From positions 1 through 36,263 of the forward strand of contig CAINDI010000025.1 in the NCBI GenBank assembly GCA_903847335.1: a stretch of 36,263 nucleotides of DNA, written 5' to 3'. Origin of the DNA: an uncultured Verrucomicrobiota bacterium. Its GTDB lineage: Bacteria; Verrucomicrobiota; Verrucomicrobiia; Palsa-1439. The position numbers were made by a program, and so were the translations under genes. Position 1 is the first letter of the stretch. Each line of letters opens with the position of its first letter. The notes beneath the pieces were generated by a model. The model was not told where the DNA came from, ran no database searches, and was given only the letters and a program-made list of their open reading frames with translations. This document shows, piece after piece, positions 6,123 to 15,182 of this stretch.

Positions 6123-8645
6123 ATGAATCCAAACCGTAAATCCGCCAATACACCCTACGTCAACACCATCCCGTCTACCGCCGAGCCGCCGTATCCGGGC
6201 GATCGCGAACTGGAGCGGCGCATCAAAAGTTTTATCCGTTGGAACGCGATGGCGATGGTGGTGAAAGCGAACTCCACCACGAACGTCGGCGGCCACATTT
6301 CGACGTATGCGTCGGCGGCGACGCTCTACGAAGTTGGGTTTAATCATTTTTTTCGCGGCGGCGATGGCGACCGGCCAGCGGACCTCGTCTATTTTCAAGG
6401 TCATGCCGCGCCCGGTATTTATTCGCGGGCATTTCTCGAAGGCCGGCTGTCAGAGAAACAGTTGCAAAACTTCCGGCAAGAGTTGGCCGCCGGTGGTGGA
6501 TTGTCGTCGTATCCGCATCCGTATTTGATGCCGGAGTTCTGGCAATTTCCGACGGTGTCAATGGGATTGGGGCCGATTCTATCCATTTATCAAGCGCGGT
6601 TTAACCGGTACCTCAAAGCACGCGGATTCATTACCGGCCCGGAGCCGCGCGTCTGGGCGTTCGTCGGCGATGGCGAAAGCGACGAGCCGGAAACTCTCGG
6701 CGCAATCACACTCGCGGCTCGCGAAGGGCTCGACAATCTTTGCTGGGTTGTTAATTGCAATCTCCAGCGCCTCGACGGACCGGTGCGCGGTAACGGGAAA
6801 ATTATTCAAGAACTCGAAGCTGCTTTTGCCGGTGCCGGCTGGAATGTCATCAAAGTCATTTGGGGTTCGGATTGGGATGCGTTGCTGACGCAGGATCAGA
6901 ACGGCCGGCTTGTTCAACGGATGGAAGAAGCCGTCGATGGCGACTACCAAAAATATTCCGTCGAACCCGGTAGCTACACGCGCCGGCAGTTTTTCGGCAA
7001 ATATCCAGAGTTGGCCGAGATGGTGAATCATCTTAGCGATGAGCAGATTCACCGACTCGGTCGGGGCGGTCACGATCCGAAAAAAGTTTATGCCGCGTTC
7101 AAAGCCGCCGTCGAACATAAAGGCCAGCCGACGGTAATTTTAGCGAAGACGGTCAAAGGTTATGGTCTCGGCGAAGCCGGCGAAGGCCGCAACATCACGC
7201 ATCAGCAGAAAAAACTGAACGAAAAAGAACTCCGCGAGTTCCGGCAACGTTTCGGTGTGCCAATCAGCGATGAAGAAATTGCCGATATGCCGTATTACCG
7301 ACCAACTGACGAAAGTCCGGAGATTAAATATTTACTCGACCGGCGCAAAAAACTTGGTGGTTTCCTACCGAAGCGCGAAGTCCGCGCAGCGAAGTTGGAA
7401 GTGCCGGCGCTCGATTATTTTGGCGAATTGACCAAAGGCTCCGGGGCGATGGAAGTTTCGACGACGATGGCATTTGTCCGGTTGCTCGCCGGTCTACTCC
7501 GGCACAAAGAAATTGGCAAACGCATCGTCCCGATTATCCCGGATGAAGCGCGGACGTTTGGCTTGGATGCGCTGTTCCGTGATGTCGGTATCTATTCGCA
7601 AAAAGGCCAGCTCTACGAGCCGGTGGACCGGGCGTCATTGCTCTATTATCGAGAAGACAAGCAAGGTCAGATTTTGGAAGAAGGGATCACCGAAGCCGGT
7701 GGCATTGCTTCGTGGCTCGCGGCGGCGACGGCGTATTCGACGCATGGCCAGCCGATGATTCCGTTTTACATTTATTATTCGATGTTCGGCTTCCAGCGTG
7801 TTGGCGATCAGATGTGGTTGGCTGGTGACATCAAGGCAAAAGGTTTCCTACTCGGCGCAACGTACGGTCGTACCACGCTGAACGGCGAAGGTTTGCAACA
7901 TCAAGACGGTCACAGTCTGCTACTCGCGAGCACGATTCCGACGTTGCTCGCCTATGAGCCGGCGTTCGGTTACGAAATTGCCGTCATCATCGCCGATGGT
8001 TTGCGACGAATGTACCGGGACGGCGAAGACCTTTTCTATTTCCTCGGCGTGCACAACGAAAATTTTGCGATGCCGGCGATGCCGGTGGGTTGTGAGACCG
8101 GGATTCTCAAGGGACTTTATAAATTCCGGCCCGGTGCGGACGGTAAAAAACATCGCGCGCAAATTTTTGGCAGCGGCACGATTATCCGCGAAGCGTTGCG
8201 GGCGCAGGAAATCCTCGCGGAGCGGTACGACGTTTCTGCCGATGTCTGGAGTGCGACCAATTACAAACAACTTCGTACCGAGGCGCTCAATTGTCAGCGC
8301 TGGAACCGGCTGCACCCGACGGAATCGCCCCGGCAATCGTATCTCGAAACCACACTTGCCGGTGAGACCGGTCCGTTTATCGCCGTGAGCGACAATATGA
8401 AAATGGTGCCGGACCAAATCGCGCCGTGGGTGCCCGGCGGTTTGACCACACTCGGCACCGACGGTTATGGTCGGAGCGATACGCGCAAGGCGCTGCGGCG
8501 GTTTTTTGAAGTGGACGCCGAATGCACCGTGATTGCCACACTACACGCGCTCGCTCAACGTGGTCAGATTGACCGGCAGGTGGTTGCTCAGGCGATTCAA
8601 GACTTGGGCGTGGATTCGGAAAAGTCGTTTCCACAAATTTTGTAA
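6123..8645 (+). CDS. aceE: pyruvate dehydrogenase E1 component, homodimeric type
   Basis: 840 residues from the ATG at 6123, near the 887 of the E. coli protein; a GTG at 6075 is in frame but its extra 16 residues look unrelated. It oxidatively decarboxylates pyruvate with thiamine diphosphate and passes the acetyl group to the lipoyl arm of E2. The ThDP/Mg motif GDGESDEPE (about 181-189) with NCNLQRLDGP (about 211-220) is clear, as are the early GGHISTYAS and FQGHAAPGIY segments, GLGEAGEGRNITHQ (about 350), and the C-terminal GTDGYGRSDTR segment. No aceF or lpd lies in the window, so the other subunits are elsewhere. The adjacent divergent lplA supports the pathway. Confidence 0.97.
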   Translation: MNPNRKSANTPYVNTIPSTAEPPYPGDRELERRIKSFIRWNAMAMVVKANSTTNVGGHISTYASAATLYEVGFNHFFRGGDGDRPADLVYFQGHAAPGIYSRAFLEGRLSEKQLQNFRQELAAGGGLSSYPHPYLMPEFWQFPTVSMGLGPILSIYQARFNRYLKARGFITGPEPRVWAFVGDGESDEPETLGAITLAAREGLDNLCWVVNCNLQRLDGPVRGNGKIIQELEAAFAGAGWNVIKVIWGSDWDALLTQDQNGRLVQRMEEAVDGDYQKYSVEPGSYTRRQFFGKYPELAEMVNHLSDEQIHRLGRGGHDPKKVYAAFKAAVEHKGQPTVILAKTVKGYGLGEAGEGRNITHQQKKLNEKELREFRQRFGVPISDEEIADMPYYRPTDESPEIKYLLDRRKKLGGFLPKREVRAAKLEVPALDYFGELTKGSGAMEVSTTMAFVRLLAGLLRHKEIGKRIVPIIPDEARTFGLDALFRDVGIYSQKGQLYEPVDRASLLYYREDKQGQILEEGITEAGGIASWLAAATAYSTHGQPMIPFYIYYSMFGFQRVGDQMWLAGDIKAKGFLLGATYGRTTLNGEGLQHQDGHSLLLASTIPTLLAYEPAFGYEIAVIIADGLRRMYRDGEDLFYFLGVHNENFAMPAMPVGCETGILKGLYKFRPGADGKKHRAQIFGSGTIIREALRAQEILAERYDVSADVWSATNYKQLRTEALNCQRWNRLHPTESPRQSYLETTLAGETGPFIAVSDNMKMVPDQIAPWVPGGLTTLGTDGYGRSDTRKALRRFFEVDAECTVIATLHALAQRGQIDRQVVAQAIQDLGVDSEKSFPQIL

Positions 8646-8728
8646 CTGTTTTGCGCCGGAGAAAAACTGAGAAACTTCCGGACGTGTGCAGTGTTGGTAG
8701 CGTAAGAGAAGCGGTGTTCACAAATCTT

Positions 8729-9790
8729 ATGAAAGCTGTCACTGGGCTAAAAATCGTCAAACTCCAGCACCCACATCTGGAAGAATGGTTCGTCACGGCA
8801 CCGGCCAATGCTCGCGAAAAATGTCACCGGTATGTTCACGATGCCGGTGGAGTAATTGTGGCCGAGGATTTATTTGGCATCACCGGTAGTGCAAAAAGCG
8901 ATTGGCCGGTGACTTGGTTGCGTGGAAATCCAACATTGACGGGTGTGCATTTGCACGCGGTTCAAGGTGTACCGGTGGAGCGTTTAACTTTTTCTGGTCG
9001 CGTGGTGGGTAGTGTGTTTGCTGACGGCGCAGTCCGGCATTGCCGGTTGGGTGGTTTGCGGCCGGCGACGATGAGCGAATCACCGGCGGGTCAGGCGCGA
9101 GCGACATTTGAACTGCTGGAAGCGGCGTTGCGCGATGCGGGGATGACGTTTGCGAATGTGGCGCGGACATGGTTTTACCTCAATAATATTTTGGCGTGGT
9201 ACGGCGAGTTTAACCGGGTGCGTGACGAATTTTTCCGGAAGCGAAGCGTGTTCGACGGTTTAGTGCCGGCGAGCACCGGGATCGGCGGCGCGAATATCGA
9301 TGGCACGGCGCTAGTTGCCGGCGCGTATGCGGTGACGGGCGGTCAACTGACGGCGGTGCCGTCGCCGTTGCAGTGTCCAGCGTTGCAGTATGGGAGTTCG
9401 TTCAGCCGCGCAGTGGAATTGAAAACGCCGGATCATTCCCGGCTTTGGATTTCTGGTACGGCGAGCATCGCGCCGGGCGGCGAAACGGTTCATGTCGGCG
9501 ATGGGGTCGGACAAATTGCGCTGACGATGCGAGTGGTGGCTGCGATTTTGGAATCACGCGGCTTGAGTTGGAGCGATACGACTCGGGCGATTGCGTATGT
9601 TCGCGAAGCGGCGCTGGCGCGGCAATTTCACGAGTACCAGTCGGCGAATGGCTTGACTGACTTACCGGTGGTGACGACGGAGAATGTTATTTGCCGTGAC
9701 GATTTACTTTTCGAAATCGAACTGGATGCCGGCCGGATTACGGCGGCGAAATCTCAATCGGAATCGGCGGGACGAACTCGATGGGGATGA
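8729..9790 (+). CDS. chorismatase (FkbO/Hyg5/XanB2)-like protein of the RidA superfamily
   Basis: 353 residues from the ATG at 8729; the frame is open to 8651 but the extra residues are charged and unlike the family. The segment TWFYLNNILAWYGEFNRVRDEFF followed by VPASTGIGG is what I associate with chorismatase-type proteins, whose fold is built of YjgF/RidA-like units, and the C-terminal 120 residues read as another RidA-like unit (LWISGTASI, TRAIAYVRE). Characterised relatives hydrolyse chorismate to hydroxybenzoates or dihydroxycyclohexadiene acids. No biosynthetic partner is nearby, so the product is unknown. Its last 53 bases overlap the convergent PPC gene. Family fairly sure, reaction not. 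Confidence 0.65.
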   Translation: MKAVTGLKIVKLQHPHLEEWFVTAPANAREKCHRYVHDAGGVIVAEDLFGITGSAKSDWPVTWLRGNPTLTGVHLHAVQGVPVERLTFSGRVVGSVFADGAVRHCRLGGLRPATMSESPAGQARATFELLEAALRDAGMTFANVARTWFYLNNILAWYGEFNRVRDEFFRKRSVFDGLVPASTGIGGANIDGTALVAGAYAVTGGQLTAVPSPLQCPALQYGSSFSRAVELKTPDHSRLWISGTASIAPGGETVHVGDGVGQIALTMRVVAAILESRGLSWSDTTRAIAYVREAALARQFHEYQSANGLTDLPVVTTENVICRDDLLFEIELDAGRITAAKSQSESAGRTRWG

Positions 9791-11975
9791 GTTGTTTGGT
9801 TGGCGATGGTGTTTTCTCAACCCACGCGAAAACGGTGACGCGACCTTTTTGACCGGCGATAACTTTTGTGGCATCGCTTCGCAGGACGAGTTCCATGCAA
9901 TCCACGCCGGGCGCAAAACTTTGGAGCGTGATGCCTTGCGGCGCTTCGTTCAACTCGAATTGAATTTTTCCGGCGGGCGTGTTGGCGGGGAATTTGAAAC
10001 GGACGAGACCGGTGCCACCGGGTGGAATTTCAATGGGTGTGGTGCTGATAATTTTCGGCGTGGGACGTGGTTGAGGCGGCGCCATGACGGCAACTTGCAT
10101 TTCTTTCACTGGGACGAGATGCCGGTAGAGAAACGCTTGCATCATATCTTCCGCTGGGACGGCGGTGTGGACGACTGTCCGGTCTTGAATGACGGCGCGG
10201 CCGGTGAAGTGTAGCGCGATAGGTTCCGGTAGCGCAGTGGCCGGAACGCGGAGGACGAATCGGACTTGTTCTTGGGTGGTGATTACGCTGGTATCGCCTA
10301 GCATGAAACCAGCCGGGGCATTGGTGAGCGCGATGTTGATGGCGTTGGTGCAACCGTCGCGGCGCAAGGCGTAGATGGTGACCGGCGTGTTACCACCGGG
10401 ACGAGCGGTGATGCTGCCGGGCACGGCGCGCAATTCAAAATCTTGACGCGGTTCGCTGATGCGCAACCGGTAGGCAAAGTCGGGTCCGCCTTTGTGTTGC
10501 GCGTCGCCGAGGTAAATATAATACGTTCCATCCGCCGGTAACGTCGCGGTGAGATACGAATCTGCGTGGTGGGTTTCTAAACCGAACGCTTTATCTTCAA
10601 AGTCATCGTTAAACGCGAGTTGCTTGCCGGTGGCGTCGGTGAGTTTCAAAACCGAATCCAGCGGCGAACCCAACCGGCGCGCGCGGACTTCGGCGACGAT
10701 GGATTGACCGGTATGGCCGTCAAAGCGAAATACGCGCCCGGCACCGGGATGATCAATGTGACCGTTGACGATGACTGGCAGTTGCACGCGCTGAGCGGTT
10801 TCCGGTTTGTCGATTTTTTCCTGTTCGGAACATTCCGGTAAATCGTCCACGGCAAACGGCAGCACATTGGAAATCCATTCACCGGTGCGCACCATGACCG
10901 GATAAATGCCGGGCGGTTTATCTTTCGCGTCAAACGTCAGTCGCGTAATCGGCAAATTGCCACCGCGCAATGTGACGGTGGTGGTTTGACCGGTGGAGCA
11001 ACCGAGTGGAAAAATATCGGTGATGAACGGCATCTCGCCGGCGGTGAGCCGGTAGACAAAATCTTCGCGCCCCCGGTACAGCGAATCGCGAATCTCGATG
11101 GTGTATTCACTACTTTTGGGAATTTCGCAGTATAGAACCGGGTCGGGTTGAAACCGGTAGTGGTCGGCGTAATCGAGTTCGTGGCCGGCCTCATCGTAGA
11201 GCGCCATCGTCACCTGAAACCAACCCGGCACGGCGTCGGCCAGATACGGAATTAATTGCCGGGCGCTCGCGGCGACGATGATTTTTTGGCCGCGCAATGC
11301 CGTGAAGCGATACCGGTCCACGCCGCCGGGTGGAATTTGGCCGTTGAGCGTGGCCGGTAATTGGATGTTCACCGGCGCCGGTGCGGCATTGATTCGCGGC
11401 TCCATATTTTCTCGCGATTGCGGAACGCTTTTCCAATCTTCTTTGGTGAATTCCGGTAGCTGACCGACGCAGAACCGGAGCGGATTGGAAAGTCCGCGCT
11501 CGGTGCCGAGACGGATTTCGCGGTCGCCGACCGCTGCGTTTGGGGTGAGCGTGACTTGCAGAGTGACGAATTCACCGAGCGATGGATTGGCGAGTTTTCG
11601 GCCAAACCGGTCGAGTTTCTTTTTGATGGCCGCCATCAGTTTCCGGTCATCGTCGGAAAGAATCGTGCCCGCTTTGCGCATTTCTTGAAGTTTTTTCAGT
11701 TGCTCCCGTAAGTTTTGCTGCTCTTTGGGTGTCAATTGCTGTTCTTGCTCGACAATCGTGATGCTGGCTCCGCCACCGGAGACAAACACATTGGTGGCAT
11801 TGTTGAGATACTGGCCGCCGATGGTAACTTCAAAGGTGGTTCCTTGCCGGCCACCGGCGGGATAGACGTAACCGATGTGCGGTGGGCGTTGCTGCGCTTG
11901 TACGACTGGTAAAATGGTCAGCCCGGCGGTCAACATCGCCGCGAGGTACCGGTAACTTGTTGGCCACCAGTTCAT
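9738..11975 (-). CDS. exported protein with bacterial pre-peptidase C-terminal (PPC) domains
   Basis: 745 residues from the ATG at 11975; upstream in-frame ATGs lack a signal-like context. A signal peptide ends near VVQAQ (about residue 27). Then comes an IPT/TIG-like beta domain (about 35-65), a charged helical insert rich in Gln, Lys and Glu (about 70-125), and at least two PPC domains: one at about 225-310 (GGVDRYRFTALRGQKI) and one at about 415-510 (GAGRVFRFDGHTGQSIVAEV, ending DFAYRLRISEP). The rest is beta-rich. PPC domains are secreted beta sandwiches. In Planctomycetota and Verrucomicrobiota such proteins accompany DUF1501 and DUF1549/1553 proteins, as here. A helper role for the surface complex is inferred. 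Confidence 0.8.
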   Translation of the reverse strand: MNWWPTSYRYLAAMLTAGLTILPVVQAQQRPPHIGYVYPAGGRQGTTFEVTIGGQYLNNATNVFVSGGGASITIVEQEQQLTPKEQQNLREQLKKLQEMRKAGTILSDDDRKLMAAIKKKLDRFGRKLANPSLGEFVTLQVTLTPNAAVGDREIRLGTERGLSNPLRFCVGQLPEFTKEDWKSVPQSRENMEPRINAAPAPVNIQLPATLNGQIPPGGVDRYRFTALRGQKIIVAASARQLIPYLADAVPGWFQVTMALYDEAGHELDYADHYRFQPDPVLYCEIPKSSEYTIEIRDSLYRGREDFVYRLTAGEMPFITDIFPLGCSTGQTTTVTLRGGNLPITRLTFDAKDKPPGIYPVMVRTGEWISNVLPFAVDDLPECSEQEKIDKPETAQRVQLPVIVNGHIDHPGAGRVFRFDGHTGQSIVAEVRARRLGSPLDSVLKLTDATGKQLAFNDDFEDKAFGLETHHADSYLTATLPADGTYYIYLGDAQHKGGPDFAYRLRISEPRQDFELRAVPGSITARPGGNTPVTIYALRRDGCTNAINIALTNAPAGFMLGDTSVITTQEQVRFVLRVPATALPEPIALHFTGRAVIQDRTVVHTAVPAEDMMQAFLYRHLVPVKEMQVAVMAPPQPRPTPKIISTTPIEIPPGGTGLVRFKFPANTPAGKIQFELNEAPQGITLQSFAPGVDCMELVLRSDATKVIAGQKGRVTVFAWVEKTPSPTKQLIPIEFVPPIPIEISPP

Positions 11976-12000
11976 AGATTTAATCGGAACTAACACCGAA

Positions 12001-12029
12001 GTTGTACACTGGTTTCTCGATTTCTGCAA
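12001..12029 (-). promoter_or_regulatory. candidate promoter for the PPC gene
   Basis: TTGCAG (12029-12024) and TACAAC (12006-12001) on the minus strand, 17 bases apart, 25 bases before the ATG at 11975. Consensus match only; it is back to back with the murQ-fusion promoter. Confidence 0.35.
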
Positions 12030-12054
12030 TGTGGGCGACAAGGCAATCTCCTTG

Positions 12055-12083
12055 TTGAAGATTCGGATTTCAATTAATACAAT
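12055..12083 (+). promoter_or_regulatory. candidate sigma-70 type promoter for the kinase-MurQ fusion gene
   Basis: TTGAAG (12055-12060) and TACAAT (12078-12083) with a 17-base spacer. The -10 matches five of six consensus bases. The start would fall about 22 bases before the ATG at 12112, in an AT-rich stretch. Confidence 0.55.
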
Positions 12084-12111
12084 CTCAGTAATAAGTGCCG
12101 GTTATAAACAA

Positions 12112-13845
12112 ATGAAATCCAACACGGATGTAGCCACAAAAAACAACCCCGTCGTGATTGCCTTAGACCTCGGTGGAACTTGGGTTAAAGGTGCGGCGAT
12201 TAGCCCTCAGGGCGCAGTTACTGGTGAAGTCGGAGAGATTCGGCGTTGGCCAAATCCGTTGCACACGGTTGTCACCGGTAAAGAGTTTGCTGCGAGACTG
12301 GCTGATATTTGCCATGAATTATCTGGAGGCGCTCCAATTAGCGCGGTAGTGGCGGCCACTGCCGGTGAAGTCAATCCAGCGGGGAATCGCTATATTTGTG
12401 CCGGTCAACATTTGGGGGTAATGGGCTCAACTCCATGGGTTGAAAAGTTGACTCCGATTTTGGGATGTCCCGTGACGCTCATCAACGATGCCGAGGCATT
12501 TCTTTTAGGATTCGCAGACTCCGGTGGTTTACCGTTCGACAAAAATGTGGGTGGCCTTGTGCTCGGAACTGGATTGGGATTTTCGGTGGTCCGGCAGGGG
12601 CGGTTATGGAAACCAAACCGGAGACTCCTGCATTTCGGCGATATCGAAACTAGCTTAGGAGATTACAACCATTGGGTCAGCGCTGTGCGTGCCTCTGAAA
12701 ATGGGGTCTTTAAATCTCATGCAACGAATCAGCAAGAGTATTTTCAGGCTCTTACGAGTGTGGTGGCGAGTGCTGCGAATTTTTTCCATCTGGATTTCAT
12801 TGTGCTCGGTGGCGGTGCCATTGATGCCGCACGAACTGCAGGACTTGATCTTATTGGCGTTCTCAAAAAAGAAATTCCAACCCATATCCTACCCGGTAAT
12901 GTAGTGCCGGAGATTATCGCAGCTGCCGAGGGGAACCGGACTATTTTGCGCGGTGCTCTCGCGCTAGCCATCGGGAATTCCGCGGCCGAATCAGTCCGCT
13001 TTCTGGGAAACTTTAATCTTCTATCCACGGAAACCACACATCCACAAGCAGCGATGGATACTCTTTCTGCAGAAGCGATTGTTCAAATTTTGGCGAATGC
13101 TGAAAAAACTGCCGCCGAGCAGTTTTGCAATAGCGCTTCCGCGCTGGCGCGTGGGGCAGAAATGGTTAGTGAAGCCATCAAAAATGGCGGACGAATTATT
13201 TACGTTGGTGCGGGAACCAGCGGGCGGGTGGGAGCGATGGATGCAGTCGAAATCCCCTGTACATTTGGCCTGTCACCGGACCGATTTGTCGCCGTGATTG
13301 CGGGTGGGATTGCGGACTCTGCATTATCGATTGAATCTGAGCATGAAGAAGACTATCCGTCCACACCGGATCTGCTCTTGCTGACGCTGACACCACAGGA
13401 CCTTGTAATCGGAGTTTCCGCGAGTGGGACCGCCTTCTTTGTTCGTTCAGCGCTTGCTTTCGCACGCACGAAAGGTGCGAAGACTATTTTCATTCACGAA
13501 GCCGATCTTCTGGATGTGCCGCACATTGCCGATCATTTCATTCGGCTTGCCAGTGGACCTGAGTTGCTTGGCGGCTCCACTCGCATGAAGGCCGGTACGG
13601 CCACTAAAAAGGCTCTCAATATCCTCTCTGCGACTGCGATGGTTATTCTCGGCAAAGCGCAACAAGGTGAGCTGCTCGACCTTGATCCTTTGTTTAATGC
13701 AAAAATTATGCAACGCGCAATCCGGACGCTTGCCCGGTTGGGTGAGATTTCAGAAAAGCAAGCCGCTGCTTTGCTGGCGCAGCATAACTACAAACTTCGA
13801 GACGCTTTAGACTCTTTGAAAAACGAAAATCGTCTCGTCACATAA
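12112..13845 (+). CDS. murQ: fusion of ROK-type sugar kinase and N-acetylmuramic acid 6-phosphate etherase (MurQ)
   Basis: 577 residues from the ATG at 12112. Residues 1 to about 310 are an actin-fold kinase: phosphate-1 motif DLGGTW (19-24), NDAEAF (125-130) carrying the likely catalytic Asp, phosphate-2 motif LVLGTGLG (149-156), adenosine motif IVLGGGA. The ROK zinc motif is absent. From about 318 a nearly complete MurQ follows: GGRIIYVGAGTSGR (359-372), the DAVEIP segment with the catalytic Glu, a second Glu-rich loop, and GGSTRMKAGTA (487-497). The end is about 20 residues shorter than E. coli MurQ. Together it would phosphorylate MurNAc and cleave its lactyl ether to GlcNAc-6-P, recycling peptidoglycan sugar. 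It lies opposite to its neighbours and overlaps the DUF1501 gene end by eight bases. Confidence 0.9.
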   Translation: MKSNTDVATKNNPVVIALDLGGTWVKGAAISPQGAVTGEVGEIRRWPNPLHTVVTGKEFAARLADICHELSGGAPISAVVAATAGEVNPAGNRYICAGQHLGVMGSTPWVEKLTPILGCPVTLINDAEAFLLGFADSGGLPFDKNVGGLVLGTGLGFSVVRQGRLWKPNRRLLHFGDIETSLGDYNHWVSAVRASENGVFKSHATNQQEYFQALTSVVASAANFFHLDFIVLGGGAIDAARTAGLDLIGVLKKEIPTHILPGNVVPEIIAAAEGNRTILRGALALAIGNSAAESVRFLGNFNLLSTETTHPQAAMDTLSAEAIVQILANAEKTAAEQFCNSASALARGAEMVSEAIKNGGRIIYVGAGTSGRVGAMDAVEIPCTFGLSPDRFVAVIAGGIADSALSIESEHEEDYPSTPDLLLLTLTPQDLVIGVSASGTAFFVRSALAFARTKGAKTIFIHEADLLDVPHIADHFIRLASGPELLGGSTRMKAGTATKKALNILSATAMVILGKAQQGELLDLDPLFNAKIMQRAIRTLARLGEISEKQAAALLAQHNYKLRDALDSLKNENRLVT

Positions 13846-15157
13846 TCTCTTTAAGAAGGCCGGCCATCTTTACGTTGTCGGCGAGGGTGGGTAAGGCGTG
13901 AACTTCTAAACCTTGTGGGTGCGGGAGTTTCGCTGTGCCGTCGATGCCAAGCAAGGTGTACATGCTACCGATGAGGTCCGCCGGATAAACTGGCCGGTCT
14001 TTCACTTGCTCGCCTTTGGCATCGGAGGTGCCGACGATCTGGCCGCCTTGAAAACCGCCACCGGCGACAACGGCGCTGAAGCATTGACCATGATGTCCGC
14101 GACCACCGTTCCATGGTGAATTCCAATCGACTTTCGGTGTGCGCCCAAATTCACCACAGCACCAAACGATGGTGCTATCGAGTAAGCCGTGATCCGATAA
14201 ATCTTGAAGTAGTGATGCCAAGCCTTTGTCGAGCTCTGGTAGTAGGCGGCGCATTTTTGGGAAATTATCCGTATGCGTGTCCCAACCGTTGTAGTTGATG
14301 GTGACATAGGGCACACCGCGCTCGACCAATCGGCGTGCCGCGAGACAGGATTGGCCGAATTTATTCCGGCCATACCGGTCGCGGATGGCATCTTTTTCTT
14401 GCGTCAAATCGAACACCTTGCCGGCATCGCCGAGAATCAAATCGTACGCTTCGTGTTCGCACTTGACCGCCGCCGTCAGGCGCGAATTACCCGGCAAAGT
14501 ATGTTCGAGTGTGTTGAGACTGTGCAGCAAATCGCGGCGAGCGCGTTGCCGTTCCACGGTGACGCCGGGCGCGACTACACCTTCGACCGCAAATACCGGT
14601 TGTGCTGGATCGCCACCAGTGGCGAAGGGTTTGTAGCGTGCGCCGATGAAACCGGATTCATCGAACCGGCCTTGCGGTTCGGTGACGACGATGTATGGCG
14701 GAATCAAACCGGTGTAACCGGCTTCGTAACCTTTGAACAAGGACACGACGGCGCCCGCCGACGGGAAAACTTCTTTCTCACCGGCGGCGCGCCCGGTTTG
14801 CACCATGTATGCGGCGGTTTCGTGGCCGTTATTGCCGTGAGTCATGCTGCGGATAATGGAATATTTATCCGCCTGCTTCGCCAACTCCGGTAAGAGTTCG
14901 CAAATTCTGACGCCGGGAACATTCGTCTCAATCGCCCGCAGCGGTCCAGCGTAATCAGTACCGGCTTCAAATTTCGGGTCAAATGTATCGAGGTGTGGCG
15001 GGCCGCCCCAGAGCCAGATTTGAATTACGGCTTTCGCTTTGGCCGGTGCCGCGGCGAGCTCGGCGAAAACGCGCGTCGGCAACTTGTTGGCAAGCCACAA
15101 CCCGGCTGCGCCGAACAGCGCACGGTGAATCACTTCGCGACGAGTTAACATGTTCAT
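13838..15157 (-). CDS. DUF1501 domain protein with Tat-like signal
   Basis: 439 residues from the ATG at 15157 (another ATG at 15151); GAGGA lies seven bases before it. The N-terminus TRREVIHRALFGAAGLWLA has twin arginines followed by a hydrophobic core, indicating Tat export. DUF1501 proteins are alkaline-phosphatase/sulfatase-fold homologues: WGGPPHLDTFDPK near the start, HGNNGHETAAYM, INYNGWDTHTDNFP and WCCGEFGRTPKVD are all conserved landmarks of the family. The reaction is not established. It begins 25 bases after the FHA-DUF1549-DUF1553 gene and is surely in one operon with it; these families occur side by side in Planctomycetota and Verrucomicrobiota. Confidence 0.92.
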   Translation of the reverse strand: MNMLTRREVIHRALFGAAGLWLANKLPTRVFAELAAAPAKAKAVIQIWLWGGPPHLDTFDPKFEAGTDYAGPLRAIETNVPGVRICELLPELAKQADKYSIIRSMTHGNNGHETAAYMVQTGRAAGEKEVFPSAGAVVSLFKGYEAGYTGLIPPYIVVTEPQGRFDESGFIGARYKPFATGGDPAQPVFAVEGVVAPGVTVERQRARRDLLHSLNTLEHTLPGNSRLTAAVKCEHEAYDLILGDAGKVFDLTQEKDAIRDRYGRNKFGQSCLAARRLVERGVPYVTINYNGWDTHTDNFPKMRRLLPELDKGLASLLQDLSDHGLLDSTIVWCCGEFGRTPKVDWNSPWNGGRGHHGQCFSAVVAGGGFQGGQIVGTSDAKGEQVKDRPVYPADLIGSMYTLLGIDGTAKLPHPQGLEVHALPTLADNVKMAGLLKEIM

Positions 15158-15182
15158 AACATTCCTCGCTTTCCGACCGGCG

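Noticed and set aside
12031-12111. Upstream extension of the kinase-MurQ frame
   Set aside because: It would run through the predicted promoter, and the family begins close to the DLGGT motif after the ATG at 12112.
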